Shown here: positions 16,381 to 25,035 of the stretch, one piece after another
Position numbering within the stretch: position 1 is the first letter of the stretch
Layout of the letters: each line of letters starts with the position of its first letter
Source of the DNA: Scandinavium manionii
Lineage (GTDB): Bacteria > Pseudomonadota > Gammaproteobacteria > Enterobacterales > Enterobacteriaceae
Direction: 5' to 3'
Length of the DNA: 64,000 nucleotides
Assembly: GCF_024764775.1 (NCBI RefSeq)
Contig: NZ_JALIGC010000037.1
Span: 310,001 to 374,000, forward strand
Position numbers and translations under genes: made by a program
The notes under the pieces: model-generated
Databases searched by the model: none
What the model saw: the letters and a program-made list of their open reading frames with translations, nothing else
What the model was told of the DNA's origin: nothing

Positions 16381-17076
16381 ATGATTTTCTTACGCAAAGC
16401 AAACGAACGTGGCCATGCAAATCACGGCTGGCTGGACTCCTGGCATACCTTCTCGTTCGCCAATTATTACGATGCGAATTTCATGGGCTTCTCTGCGCTT
16501 CGCGTCATTAACGACGACGTGATTGATGCCGGTCAGGGCTTCGGCACTCACCCGCACAAAGACATGGAAATCCTGACCTACGTGCTGGAAGGGGCCGTGG
16601 AGCACGAAGACAGCATGGGCAATAAAGAGCAGGTGCCCGCCGGTGAATTCCAGATCATGAGCGCCGGGACCGGCGTGCGTCACTCGGAGTACAACCCGAG
16701 TAAAACGGAAAAATTGCACCTGTATCAAATCTGGATTATCCCGCAGGAAACCGGCATTACGCCGCGCTATGAGCAGCGTCGTTTTGACGCCGAGCAGGGC
16801 AAACAGCTGGTGCTGTCGCCAGATGCGCGTGACGGTTCCCTGAAAGTGAACCAGGACATGGAACTCTATCGCTGGGCGCTGTTGAAAGATGAGCAGTCGG
16901 TGCATCAGATTTCGGCTGACCGTCGGGTGTGGATCCAGGTGGTGAAAGGCAATGTCTCTATCAACGGCACCCAAGCCACTACCGCCGATGGTCTGGCGAT
17001 TTGGGATGAACAGGCGATTTCCGTCCATGCCGACAGCGATGCTGAAATTCTGCTGTTTGATCTGCCGCCGGTATGA
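16381..17076 (+). CDS. yhhW: Pirin-family quercetin 2,3-dioxygenase YhhW
   Basis: A 231-residue bicupin of the pirin family; E. coli YhhW has quercetin dioxygenase activity in vitro and its cellular role is unclear. The metal-binding cupin motif is visible as GFGTHPHKDMEILTYVLEG (about residues 55-73) with further ligands around RHSEYN. The ATG at 16381 gives MIFLRKANERGHANHGW, the family start, and has GGAG 9 bases upstream; an upstream in-frame ATG at 16360 would add seven residues and lacks a site. Confidence 0.94.
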   Translation: MIFLRKANERGHANHGWLDSWHTFSFANYYDANFMGFSALRVINDDVIDAGQGFGTHPHKDMEILTYVLEGAVEHEDSMGNKEQVPAGEFQIMSAGTGVRHSEYNPSKTEKLHLYQIWIIPQETGITPRYEQRRFDAEQGKQLVLSPDARDGSLKVNQDMELYRWALLKDEQSVHQISADRRVWIQVVKGNVSINGTQATTADGLAIWDEQAISVHADSDAEILLFDLPPV

Positions 17077-17095
17077 TCCTGATTAAATAAATTTC

Positions 17096-17124
17096 AGAAC
17101 CTTTCCCCAATGGGGGAAGGTTCT
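17096..17124. terminator. Perfect hairpin between yhhW and gntR
   Basis: The 13-base arms AGAACCTTTCCCC and GGGGAAGGTTCT (17096-17124) form an almost perfect stem with a tiny loop, 20 bases after the yhhW stop. Only TTCT follows, so termination would rely on the stem strength. It separates yhhW from gntR. Confidence 0.6.
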
Positions 17125-17178
17125 GCTGCGTCCATGATAAACTGAGGAAATGTTTCCCCCTTTATCAGCCTCCGGACG

Positions 17179-18174
17179 ATGAAAAAGAAAAGACCCGTAC
17201 TTCAGGATGTTGCCGATCGCGTCGGCGTGACCAAAATGACGGTCAGTCGTTTTCTGCGTAACCCGGAACAGGTTTCCGAGGCGCTGCGCGGTAAAATAGC
17301 TATCGCTCTTGATGAACTGGGTTATATCCCCAACCGCGCCCCGGATATTTTATCCAACTCGACCAGCCGCGCGATTGGTGTCCTTCTTCCTTCACTGACC
17401 AACCAGGTTTTCGCGGAAGTGCTGAAAGGCATTGAAAGCGTGACCGATGCCTGGGGCTATCAGGCCATGCTTGCCCACTATGGCTACAAACCGGAAATGG
17501 AAGAGGAGCGTCTGGAATCGATGCTCTCCTGGAATATCGATGGTTTGATCCTTTCTGAGCGCACCCACACTGCACGCACCCGCAAAATGATTGAAGTGTC
17601 CGGCATTCCAGTGGTTGAACTGATGGACAGCCAGTCGCCGTGCATTGATATCGCCGTCGGTTTCGATAACTTCGAAGCCGCCCGCCAGATGACCGCCACC
17701 ATTATTTCGCGCGGCCATCGCCACATCGCCTATCTTGGCGCACGGCTTGACGAACGCACCATCATCAAACAGCAGGGCTACGAGCAAGCGATGAACGAAG
17801 CGGGCCTCACGCCCTACAGCGTGATGGTTGAACAGTCATCATCGTATTCCTCCGGGATTGAGCTGATGCGCCAGGCGCGTCGTGAATATCCGCAGCTCGA
17901 CGGTATTTTCTGTACTAATGATGACCTTGCGGTTGGTGCGGCGTTTGAATGTCAGCGCCTGGGCTTAAAAATCCCCGACGATATGGCGATTGCCGGTTTC
18001 CACGGCCACGATATCGGCCAGGTGATGGAGCCGCGTCTGGCGAGCGTACTGACCCCGCGTGAGCGAATGGGGCGCATCGGCGCTGAGCGCCTGCTGGCGC
18101 GCATTCGTGGTGAAATTGTTACGCCTAAGATGTTAGATTTAGGTTTCACATTGTCACCAGGCGGATCAATTTAA
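17179..18174 (+). CDS. gntR: Gluconate operon repressor GntR (LacI family)
   Basis: A 331-residue LacI/GalR-type repressor. The N-terminal helix-turn-helix is at about residues 7-26 (VLQDVADRVGVTKMTVSRFL), followed by the hinge region and a periplasmic-binding-protein-like ligand domain (IDGIFCTNDDLAVGAAFECQRLGL). It represses gntK, gntU and other gluconate genes until gluconate binds. The length equals E. coli GntR. It directly precedes gntK, whose leader carries two GntR operators. Confidence 0.97.
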   Translation: MKKKRPVLQDVADRVGVTKMTVSRFLRNPEQVSEALRGKIAIALDELGYIPNRAPDILSNSTSRAIGVLLPSLTNQVFAEVLKGIESVTDAWGYQAMLAHYGYKPEMEEERLESMLSWNIDGLILSERTHTARTRKMIEVSGIPVVELMDSQSPCIDIAVGFDNFEAARQMTATIISRGHRHIAYLGARLDERTIIKQQGYEQAMNEAGLTPYSVMVEQSSSYSSGIELMRQARREYPQLDGIFCTNDDLAVGAAFECQRLGLKIPDDMAIAGFHGHDIGQVMEPRLASVLTPRERMGRIGAERLLARIRGEIVTPKMLDLGFTLSPGGSI

Positions 18175-18183
18175 ACTGACAAG

Positions 18184-18199
18184 TTTGAAGTAGATCACA
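18184..18199 (+). promoter_or_regulatory. CRP site upstream of gntK
   Basis: TTTGA-N6-TCACA (18184-18188 and 18195-18199) fits the CRP consensus TGTGA-N6-TCACA with one mismatch in the left half. It lies 70 bases before the GntR operators, in keeping with the known catabolite control of gluconate genes. Confidence 0.65.
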
Positions 18200-18253
18200 C
18201 AACGCAGTTTATCGTCCGGATGGTTATTGCTTATCCACAAGCTGGGCAGGACA

Positions 18254-18281
18254 ATGTTACCGATAACAGTTACCCGTAACA
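18254..18281 (+). promoter_or_regulatory. Two adjoining GntR operators
   Basis: ATGTTACCGATAACA (18254-18268) and AGTTACCCGTAACA (18268-18281) are two abutting copies of the GntR palindrome (core GTTACC-NNTAAC). The same tandem arrangement precedes E. coli gntK. They lie within the presumed leader, so repression would block promoter clearance or elongation. Confidence 0.85.
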
Positions 18282-18304
18282 AACCGACCTGTGGGAGCAA
18301 CGCT

Positions 18305-18835
18305 TTGAGCACGACTAACCATGATCACCATGTCTACGTTTTGATGGGCGTCTCTGGTAGCGGTAAATCTGCCGTCGCCAGCGAAGTGGCCTATCAGCTG
18401 CACGCCGCGTTTCTTGATGGTGACTTCCTCCATCCGCGCAGCAATATCGTCAAAATGTCCTCTGGCGAAGCGCTGAACGACGACGACCGCAAACCGTGGC
18501 TGCAGGCCCTGAACGATGCCGCTTTCGCGATGCAGCGCACCAATAAAGTGTCGCTGATCGTCTGTTCAGCTCTGAAAAAAACCTACCGCGACCTGCTACG
18601 CGAAGGCAATCCGAATCTCTCCTTTATCTACATGAAGGGCGATTTCGACGTTATCGAAAGCCGCCTGAAAGCGCGTAAAGGCCACTTCTTCAAGACCCAA
18701 ATGCTGGTCACGCAGTTTGAAACGCTGCAAGAGCCGGGCGCGGACGAAGCCGACGTGCTGGTGGTCGATATCGATCAGCCACTGGAAGGCGTTGTCGCCA
18801 GTACCATAGAGTTAATCAACAAAGGCAGTAAGTAG
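18305..18835 (+). CDS. gntK: Thermoresistant gluconokinase GntK
   Basis: A 176-residue kinase that phosphorylates gluconate to 6-phosphogluconate, the entry to the Entner-Doudoroff and pentose phosphate routes. The P-loop GVSGSGKS is at residues 15-22. The start is taken as TTG at 18305 (MSTTNHDHHVYVLMG), because the family begins there and GGGAG lies at 18293-18297. The frame is open upstream to 18227, but that part is the operator region. The stop shares one base with the gntU start. Confidence 0.92.
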   Translation: MSTTNHDHHVYVLMGVSGSGKSAVASEVAYQLHAAFLDGDFLHPRSNIVKMSSGEALNDDDRKPWLQALNDAAFAMQRTNKVSLIVCSALKKTYRDLLREGNPNLSFIYMKGDFDVIESRLKARKGHFFKTQMLVTQFETLQEPGADEADVLVVDIDQPLEGVVASTIELINKGSK

Positions 18836-20175
18836 TGACTACATTAACGCTTGTTTTAACAGCAGTTGGCTCCGTATTGCTGCTGCTGTTTTTAGTGATG
18901 AAGGCGCGTATGCACGCCTTCGTTGCTTTGATGGTGGTGTCTATTGGTGCAGGGCTTTTTTCGGGGATGCCGCTCGATAAAATCGCTGACACGATGCAAA
19001 AAGGGATGGGCGGTACGCTCGGCTTCCTCGCGATCGTGGTCGCGCTGGGGGCAATGTTCGGAAAAATTCTGCATGAGACCGGCGCGGTCGATCAGATTGC
19101 CGTCAAAATGCTGAAGTCCTTCGGACACAGTCGGGCGCATTATGCGATAGGCCTCGCAGGGCTTATCTGTGCGCTGCCGCTGTTCTTCGAAGTGGCTATT
19201 GTGCTGCTGATTAGCGTCGCGTTTTCTATGGCGCGTCACACCGGGACCAACCTGGTGAAACTGGTGATTCCTCTGTTTGCGGGCGTGGCTGCGGCTGCAG
19301 CGTTCCTGCTGCCTGGGCCCGCGCCGATGCTGCTGGCTTCGCAAATGCACGCAGATTTTGGCTGGATGATTTTGATTGGCCTGTGCGCAGCCATTCCGGG
19401 GATGATTATCGCCGGGCCGCTGTGGGGTAATTTCATTAGCCGTCATGTTGAGCTGCACATTCCGGACGATATCTCCGAGCCGCATCTGGGCGAAGGAAAA
19501 ATGCCAAGCTTTGGTTTCAGTCTCGCGCTGATCCTGCTGCCGCTGGTGCTGGTCGGCCTGAAAACTATTGCCGCTCACTTTGTGCCGCAGGGTTCTACGG
19601 CGTATGAGTGGTTCGAGTTTATCGGCCATCCATTTACCGCCATCCTCGTCGCGTGTCTGGTGGCGATTTACGGCCTGGCGATGCGTCAGGGGATGCCGAA
19701 AGACCGGGTGATGGAAATCTGCGGTGCGGCGCTGCAACCAGCGGGTATTATTCTGCTGGTGATCGGGGCAGGTGGCGTATTCAAACAGGTACTGGTGGAT
19801 TCCGGTGTGGGTCCGGCGCTCGGTGAAGCACTGATCGGCATGGGCCTGCCGATTGCCATTACCTGCTTCGTGCTGGCGGCCGCGGTGCGCATCATTCAGG
19901 GTTCCGCTACCGTTGCGTGTCTGACGGCGGTCGGTCTGGTGATGCCAGTCATCGAGCAACTGCATTACAGCGGTGCGCAGATGGCCGCTCTGTCTATCTG
20001 TATCGCAGGCGGTTCAATCGTTGTGAGCCACGTAAACGACGCGGGGTTTTGGCTGTTCGGTAAGTTTACCGGCGCGACCGAAGCGCAGACGCTGAAGACC
20101 TGGACGCTGATGGAAACCATTCTGGGGACCGTGGGCGCGATTGTCGGGATGATTGCGTTTACGTTGTTGAGTTAG
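18835..20175 (+). CDS. gntU: Low-affinity gluconate transporter GntU
   Basis: A 446-residue GntP-family proton symporter with about twelve hydrophobic segments in the inner membrane. It begins with GTG at 18835, overlapping the gntK stop by one base, the same start used in E. coli, so it is translationally coupled to gntK. Conserved stretches are GAMFGKILHETGAVDQIA, PGPAPMLLASQM and VSHVNDAGFWLFGKF. No terminator with a T-run follows; a short TCGGCCAGGCCGA stem is at 20182-20194, before the repeat region. Confidence 0.97.
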   Translation: MTTLTLVLTAVGSVLLLLFLVMKARMHAFVALMVVSIGAGLFSGMPLDKIADTMQKGMGGTLGFLAIVVALGAMFGKILHETGAVDQIAVKMLKSFGHSRAHYAIGLAGLICALPLFFEVAIVLLISVAFSMARHTGTNLVKLVIPLFAGVAAAAAFLLPGPAPMLLASQMHADFGWMILIGLCAAIPGMIIAGPLWGNFISRHVELHIPDDISEPHLGEGKMPSFGFSLALILLPLVLVGLKTIAAHFVPQGSTAYEWFEFIGHPFTAILVACLVAIYGLAMRQGMPKDRVMEICGAALQPAGIILLVIGAGGVFKQVLVDSGVGPALGEALIGMGLPIAITCFVLAAAVRIIQGSATVACLTAVGLVMPVIEQLHYSGAQMAALSICIAGGSIVVSHVNDAGFWLFGKFTGATEAQTLKTWTLMETILGTVGAIVGMIAFTLLS

Positions 20176-20213
20176 ATTTTTTCGGCCAGGCCGATGAATC
20201 TTATCAAGCGTAG

Positions 20214-20278
20214 TGGAATCGTTCCGTTCACTTATTGTGGAATGCTTCCGTTCTGTTCGGTGGAATGGTTCCGTTCAC
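20214..20278 (+). repeat. Three tandem copies of the element-end motif
   Basis: TGGAATCGTTCCGTTCAC (20214-20231), TGGAATGCTTCCGTTC (20238-20253) and TGGAATGGTTCCGTTCAC (20261-20278) repeat at intervals of 24 and 23 bases. The third is the left terminal repeat of element copy A; the two before it look like extra ends, as if left by nested or repeated insertion, or as an array of protein-binding sites. Confidence 0.7.
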
Positions 20279-20671
20279 TATGACTCCTCTGCTTTTCTGT
20301 TACTCCGATGACGGTGAACGTGTAAAGGGGGCTCGCCGCCGCCCCCTTTACAATCCCGGCTCCCGGCAATGAAAATCGCCGCTTCGCGGTGCCCGTGACT
20401 TATTGCGTCTGGCTTTCGGGTCGGGCGCAGGTAACATCCCTGTAAGTTGCGCCCTCCGCCCGCTTCCCTGCGGGCGGCCCCGGCCAGCCACAAACGTCAC
20501 GGCGATTTTCGGCCGGACACAAGGTCAACACCCTCAGTTCCCTCTGGCACCGATTTCTATTGCGGGGTCGCGGGGATTGATAAGGGGCGCGCGAAAGCGC
20601 CCCTTATCCCGTTCACGTTCTGCGTGGGTTGCAGAAGGTATCGATCTGATGGTGAACGGAACAATACCTCT
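20259..20671 (+). mobile_element. Structured non-coding repeat element, copy A (413 bp)
   Basis: GC-rich DNA between gntU and yhgN, homologous over its whole length to the reverse complement of 36029-36589. The ends are imperfect inverted repeats (GTTCCGTTCAC at 20268-20278; GTGAACGGAAC at 20652-20662). Several hairpins are present: 20322-20332 with 20341-20351 (11 bp); GGGCGCA with TGCGCCC around 20425-20456; an 8-bp stem around GCGGGCGG near 20470; and 20581-20608 (AAGGGGCGC with GCGCCCCTT). No transposase is encoded. A 71-residue frame at 20278-20493 (minus) has a homologue in copy B, but the substitution pattern favours structure over coding. It lacks a 148-bp segment found in copy B. Confidence 0.75.
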
Positions 20672-20683
20672 AAACTTTAAATA

Positions 20684-21277
20684 TCACCCCTTCATCCACA
20701 CCCGAATTCCGTCGAGGAACATCTGGGTCGCCAGCATCACCAGAATCAGCCCCATCAGGCGTTCCAGTGCATTCACGCCTTTCTCGCCAAGCAGGCGTAA
20801 AAACAATCCCGATTGCAACAGAATCGCCACCGTGCCGCCCCAGGCGAGCAGCAGCGCGATCACTAAATGACTCATCTTATTGGGATACTGATGCGATAGC
20901 AGCATCAGCGTCGCCAGCAAAGACGGCCCGGCAACCAACGGAATAGCCAGCGGCACGATAAACGGTTCTTCCCCCGCCGGTAAGCCGTTACTGCCGCCCT
21001 CGGCGCTCGGAAAAATCATCTTTATGGCAATCAGGAACAAAATGATGCCGCCAGAGATAGAAACCGTCTCTGCGCTCAGATTCAGGAAGGCGAGAATTTT
21101 CTCTCCCGCAAAGAGGAAAATGAGCATGATAAGCAGGGCGATTAATAGCTCACGTATCATGATCGCTCGACGGCGCTTAGGCTCCGTATGCTTCAGCACC
21201 GACATAAAAATCGGCAGGTTCCCCAGTGGATCCATAATCAGGATCAACAACACCGCCGCGGAAAGAATTTCACTCAT
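20684..21277 (-). CDS. yhgN: MarC-family inner membrane protein YhgN
   Basis: A 197-residue membrane protein of the MarC/UPF0056 family with six hydrophobic segments. Conserved stretches are ILIMDPLGNLPIFMSVLKHT, SISGGIILFLIAIKMIFPS and VPLAIPLVAGPS. The function is unknown. The start ATG at 21275-21277 (MSEILSAAVLLIL) corresponds to E. coli; the frame is open to 21319 but without a better site. Divergent from asd. Its 3' end is 12 bases from the end of repeat copy A. Confidence 0.93.
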   Translation of the reverse strand: MSEILSAAVLLILIMDPLGNLPIFMSVLKHTEPKRRRAIMIRELLIALLIMLIFLFAGEKILAFLNLSAETVSISGGIILFLIAIKMIFPSAEGGSNGLPAGEEPFIVPLAIPLVAGPSLLATLMLLSHQYPNKMSHLVIALLLAWGGTVAILLQSGLFLRLLGEKGVNALERLMGLILVMLATQMFLDGIRVWMKG

Positions 21278-21485
21278 TGCACAGTTCCCTGATAATCGTG
21301 TTTTACACGGTAGATACACGTTTAAAATTAACGCGTTAAATAAGTTATGTTACTTAATCATGACCCATTATTGATTTTTTTCACTTGCGACTTTGGCTGC
21401 ATTTTGTAATGTGAGGGATACCCTGCCTTCTTTTGATAGAAACGGGGTCAGCACAACAGCACACACCTCTGCAGGAACACACGCT

Positions 21486-22592
21486 ATGAAAAATGTTGGT
21501 TTTATCGGCTGGCGCGGAATGGTCGGCTCTGTACTCATGCAACGCATGGTAGAAGAGCGCGATTTTGACGCCATCCGCCCGGTCTTCTTCTCCACCTCTC
21601 AGTTCGGTCAGGCTGCGCCTGCATTCGGCACTCAGCCTGCCGGGACGCTGCAGGATGCCTTCGACCTGGAGGCACTGAAGGCGCTCGACATCATTGTCAC
21701 CTGCCAGGGCGGCGATTATACCAACGAAATCTATCCAAAGCTGCGTGAAAGCGGCTGGCAGGGTTACTGGATTGATGCGGCCTCTTCGCTGCGCATGAAC
21801 GACGACGCCATTATTATTCTGGATCCGGTTAACCAGGCTGTCATTACCGACGGCCTCAATAATGGCGTAAAAACCTTTGTTGGCGGAAACTGTACCGTCA
21901 GCCTGATGCTGATGTCCCTCGGCGGCCTGTTCGCAGAAGACCTGGTGGAGTGGGCATCTGTCGCCACCTATCAGGCAGCCTCCGGCGGCGGCGCGCGTCA
22001 TATGCGTGAACTGCTGAGCCAGATGGGCGGCCTGCATAACTACGTGGCGGATGAACTGGCTAACCCGGCGTCGGCCATTCTGGATATCGAACGTAAAGTC
22101 ACTGCACTTTCCCGCAGCGGCGACCTGCCTGTCGACAACTTCGGCGTACCGCTGGCCGGGAGCCTGATCCCGTGGATCGACAAACAGCTCGATAACGGCC
22201 AGAGCCGCGAAGAGTGGAAAGGGCAGGCTGAGACCAACAAAATCCTCGCGACCCAGAACGTGATTCCGGTTGACGGTCTGTGCGTGCGCATCGGCGCGCT
22301 GCGCTGCCACAGTCAGGCTTTCACCCTCAAACTGAAGAAAGACGTATCGATCCCGACCGTGGAAGAACTGCTGGCGGCGCATAATCCGTGGGCCAAAGTG
22401 GTGCCAAACGATCGCGACATCACCATGCGCGAACTGACGCCTGCAGCGGTCACCGGCACATTGAGCACGCCGGTCGGGCGGTTGCGTAAACTGAATATGG
22501 GGCCGGAGTATCTCTCCGCTTTCACCGTCGGCGATCAGCTCCTCTGGGGCGCCGCCGAGCCGCTACGCCGCATGTTGCGGCAATTAGCGTAA
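21486..22592 (+). CDS. asd: Aspartate-semialdehyde dehydrogenase
   Basis: A 368-residue enzyme converting aspartyl phosphate to aspartate semialdehyde with NADPH, the branch point to lysine, diaminopimelate, threonine and methionine. The N-terminal nucleotide-binding motif is GFIGWRGMVGS, the active-site cysteine is Cys136 in GGNCTVSLML, and RCHSQAF near residue 275 carries the catalytic histidine. The frame extends upstream to 21393, but ATG 21486 gives MKNVGFIGW and has CAGGAAC 11 bases before it. Single gene with its own terminator. Confidence 0.97.
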   Translation: MKNVGFIGWRGMVGSVLMQRMVEERDFDAIRPVFFSTSQFGQAAPAFGTQPAGTLQDAFDLEALKALDIIVTCQGGDYTNEIYPKLRESGWQGYWIDAASSLRMNDDAIIILDPVNQAVITDGLNNGVKTFVGGNCTVSLMLMSLGGLFAEDLVEWASVATYQAASGGGARHMRELLSQMGGLHNYVADELANPASAILDIERKVTALSRSGDLPVDNFGVPLAGSLIPWIDKQLDNGQSREEWKGQAETNKILATQNVIPVDGLCVRIGALRCHSQAFTLKLKKDVSIPTVEELLAAHNPWAKVVPNDRDITMRELTPAAVTGTLSTPVGRLRKLNMGPEYLSAFTVGDQLLWGAAEPLRRMLRQLA

Positions 22593-22599
22593 CGAAATG

Positions 22600-22629
22600 A
22601 AAAAAGGGGTGCTGAGTCACCCCTTTTTT
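22600..22629 (+). terminator. asd: Rho-independent terminator of asd
   Basis: AAAAAAGGGGTG (22600-22611) pairs with CACCCCTTTTTT (22618-22629) across CTGAGT, ending in six T. It lies 8 bases after the stop codon. Confidence 0.92.
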
Positions 22630-22848
22630 GTGCCTGCCATCTTATACGTAGATCAGAAATCAGAACTAAATGCGTATACCTGAATATTTACCAGGAGTCA
22701 GATAAAGCCTTGGCTATGCTTTAAGGGAGAGGTTTTTCCCTGAGGGTGGGATGACGCAGAAGAGGACGCTTACGGGCTGCGTTGTTCAGGTCAAAAAAAA
22801 GTCGCTACAGGTACTGGAAACAGCGGCACCTATAACAGGATGAATAGC

Positions 22849-25035
22849 ATGTCCGATCGTATTGAGAAAGACGTGATTAATGCCCTTATTGCTGGCCATT
22901 TTGCGGATCCGTTTTCCGTGCTTGGCATGCATTGCACCGATGCGGGACTGGAAGTCCGGGCCCTGTTACCTGACGCCACCGAGGTGTGGGTCGTCGAACC
23001 GAAAACCGGACGCAAGATAGGGCAGCTCGACTGCCTCGATTCACGCGGTTTCTTCTGCGGCGTCATGCCGCGCCGTAAAAACACCTTCCGCTACCAGCTG
23101 GCTGTGCTTTGGCACGGGCAGCAAAACCTGATTGATGACCCGTACAGTTTCGGCCCGCTATTGCAGGAGGTGGACGCCTGGCTGCTGTCGGAAGGCACGC
23201 ATCTGCGGCCTTACGAAACGCTGGGGGCGCACGCCGCGACGATGGACGGCATCACCGGGACGCGCTTCTCCGTCTGGGCACCGAACGCACGGCGCGTGTC
23301 GGTGGTTGGGCAGTTCAACTATTGGGACGGTCGCCGTCATCCGATGCGCCTGCGGGCGGAATCGGGCATCTGGGAGCTGTTCATTCCCGGGGCGCATAAC
23401 GGTCAGCTGTACAAATTCGAGATGATCGACGCGCAAGGTCACTTGCGTATCAAAGCGGACCCGTACGCCTTCGAAGCGCAAATGCGCCCGGAAACGGCGT
23501 CGCTGATTTGTGGGCTGCCAGAAAAAATCGAGCAGCCGGAATCCCGCCGGAATGCGAATAATTTTGATGCACCGATTGCCATTTACGAAGTGCACCTCGG
23601 ATCCTGGCGTCGTCACACCGACAACAATTTCTGGCTGAGCTACCGCGAGCTGGCGGACCAGCTGGTGCCATACGCCAAATGGATGGGCTTCACCCATCTG
23701 GAACTGTTACCGATTAACGAGCATCCGTTCGACGGCAGCTGGGGTTATCAGCCCACCGGGTTATATGCGCCCACGCGTCGCTTCGGCACGCGGGAAGATT
23801 TCCGCTATTTCATCAATGCGGCGCACAACGCCGGGCTGAACGTCATTCTCGACTGGGTGCCGGGCCATTTCCCCTCCGATGATTTTGCGCTGGCGAAATT
23901 TGACGGCACCGAGCTGTACGAGCACAGCGATCCGCGCGAAGGCTACCATCAGGACTGGAACACTCTGATTTACAACTATGGTCGCCGGGAAGTGCAGAAT
24001 TTCTTAGTCGGCAATGCGCTGTACTGGATTGAGCGTTTCGGTATTGATGCTCTGCGCGTGGACGCGGTCGCCTCGATGATTTATCGCGACTACAGCCGAA
24101 AAGCGGGTGAATGGGTGCCGAACGAACACGGCGGGCGCGAGAACCTTGAGGCGATTGAATTCTTGCGCAGCACCAACCGTATTCTTGGCGAGCAGGTGCC
24201 GGGCGCGGTGAGCATGGCGGAAGAGTCTACAGACTTCGCGGGCGTTTCACGTCCACCGGATATGGGCGGCCTCGGTTTCTGGTACAAGTGGAACCTCGGC
24301 TGGATGCACGACACCCTCGACTACATGAAACTCGACCCGGTGCATCGCAAGCATCATCACGACAAACTGACCTTCGGCATGCTGTACAACGGGACCGAAA
24401 ACTTTGTGCTGCCGTTGTCGCACGACGAAGTGGTGCACGGTAAGAAATCGATTCTCGATCGCATGCCGGGCGACGCCTGGCAGAAATTCGCTAATCTGCG
24501 CGCTTATTACGGCTGGTTGTACGCTTTCCCGGGCAAAAAACTGCTGTTTATGGGCAATGAGTTTGCTCAGGGGCGTGAATGGAATCACGACGCCAGTCTC
24601 GACTGGCATCTGTTGAACGGCGGAGACAACTGGCATCACGGCGTGCAGCGACTGGTGCGTGACCTGAACCTGACCTATCGTCATCACAAGGCGATGCATG
24701 AACTGGATTACGACAGCTACGGTTTTGAATGGCTGGTGGTGGACGACCACGAGCGCTCGGTGTTTGTGTTCGTGCGCCGCGACCGACAGGGCAACGAAAT
24801 CATCGTCGCCAGCAACTTCACCCCGGTTCCGCGCCACGAATACCGGTTTGGCATCAACCAGCCTGGGCGCTGGCGCGAAGTGATGAATACCGATTCGATG
24901 CACTATCACGGCAGTAATGCGGGGAATGCGGGCGGCGTTCATAGCGATGAGATTACCAGCCATCACCGTCAGCACTCGCTGTCACTGACGCTGCCGCCGC
25001 TGTCGACCATCTGGCTGGTGCGGGAGGGAGAATGA
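22849..25035 (+). CDS. glgB: 1,4-alpha-glucan branching enzyme GlgB
   Basis: A 728-residue GH13 enzyme that makes the alpha-1,6 branches of glycogen. There are an N-terminal tandem carbohydrate-binding (CBM48-like) part, then the TIM barrel with DALRVDAVAS (nucleophile Asp, about residue 405), MAEEST (acid Glu, about 458) and LSHDEVVHGKKS (Asp, about 526). Two in-frame ATGs occur at 22840 and 22849; I choose the second (MSDRIEKDV) because AGGA at 22837-22840 is correctly spaced for it and the length then equals E. coli. First gene of glgBXCAP; overlaps glgX by four bases. Confidence 0.97.
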   Translation: MSDRIEKDVINALIAGHFADPFSVLGMHCTDAGLEVRALLPDATEVWVVEPKTGRKIGQLDCLDSRGFFCGVMPRRKNTFRYQLAVLWHGQQNLIDDPYSFGPLLQEVDAWLLSEGTHLRPYETLGAHAATMDGITGTRFSVWAPNARRVSVVGQFNYWDGRRHPMRLRAESGIWELFIPGAHNGQLYKFEMIDAQGHLRIKADPYAFEAQMRPETASLICGLPEKIEQPESRRNANNFDAPIAIYEVHLGSWRRHTDNNFWLSYRELADQLVPYAKWMGFTHLELLPINEHPFDGSWGYQPTGLYAPTRRFGTREDFRYFINAAHNAGLNVILDWVPGHFPSDDFALAKFDGTELYEHSDPREGYHQDWNTLIYNYGRREVQNFLVGNALYWIERFGIDALRVDAVASMIYRDYSRKAGEWVPNEHGGRENLEAIEFLRSTNRILGEQVPGAVSMAEESTDFAGVSRPPDMGGLGFWYKWNLGWMHDTLDYMKLDPVHRKHHHDKLTFGMLYNGTENFVLPLSHDEVVHGKKSILDRMPGDAWQKFANLRAYYGWLYAFPGKKLLFMGNEFAQGREWNHDASLDWHLLNGGDNWHHGVQRLVRDLNLTYRHHKAMHELDYDSYGFEWLVVDDHERSVFVFVRRDRQGNEIIVASNFTPVPRHEYRFGINQPGRWREVMNTDSMHYHGSNAGNAGGVHSDEITSHHRQHSLSLTLPPLSTIWLVREGE

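Noticed and set aside
20278..20493. 71-residue frame (minus) in element copy A, and its 72-residue homologue 36355-36573 (plus) in copy B
   Set aside because: Conserved between copies, and short proteins of this Gly/Arg-rich kind are sometimes deposited for P4-like phage regions (an unverified recollection). However, about eight of 71 residues differ, the DNA changes in the stem preserve base pairing, and there is no clear ribosome binding site. Structure explains the conservation better than coding.
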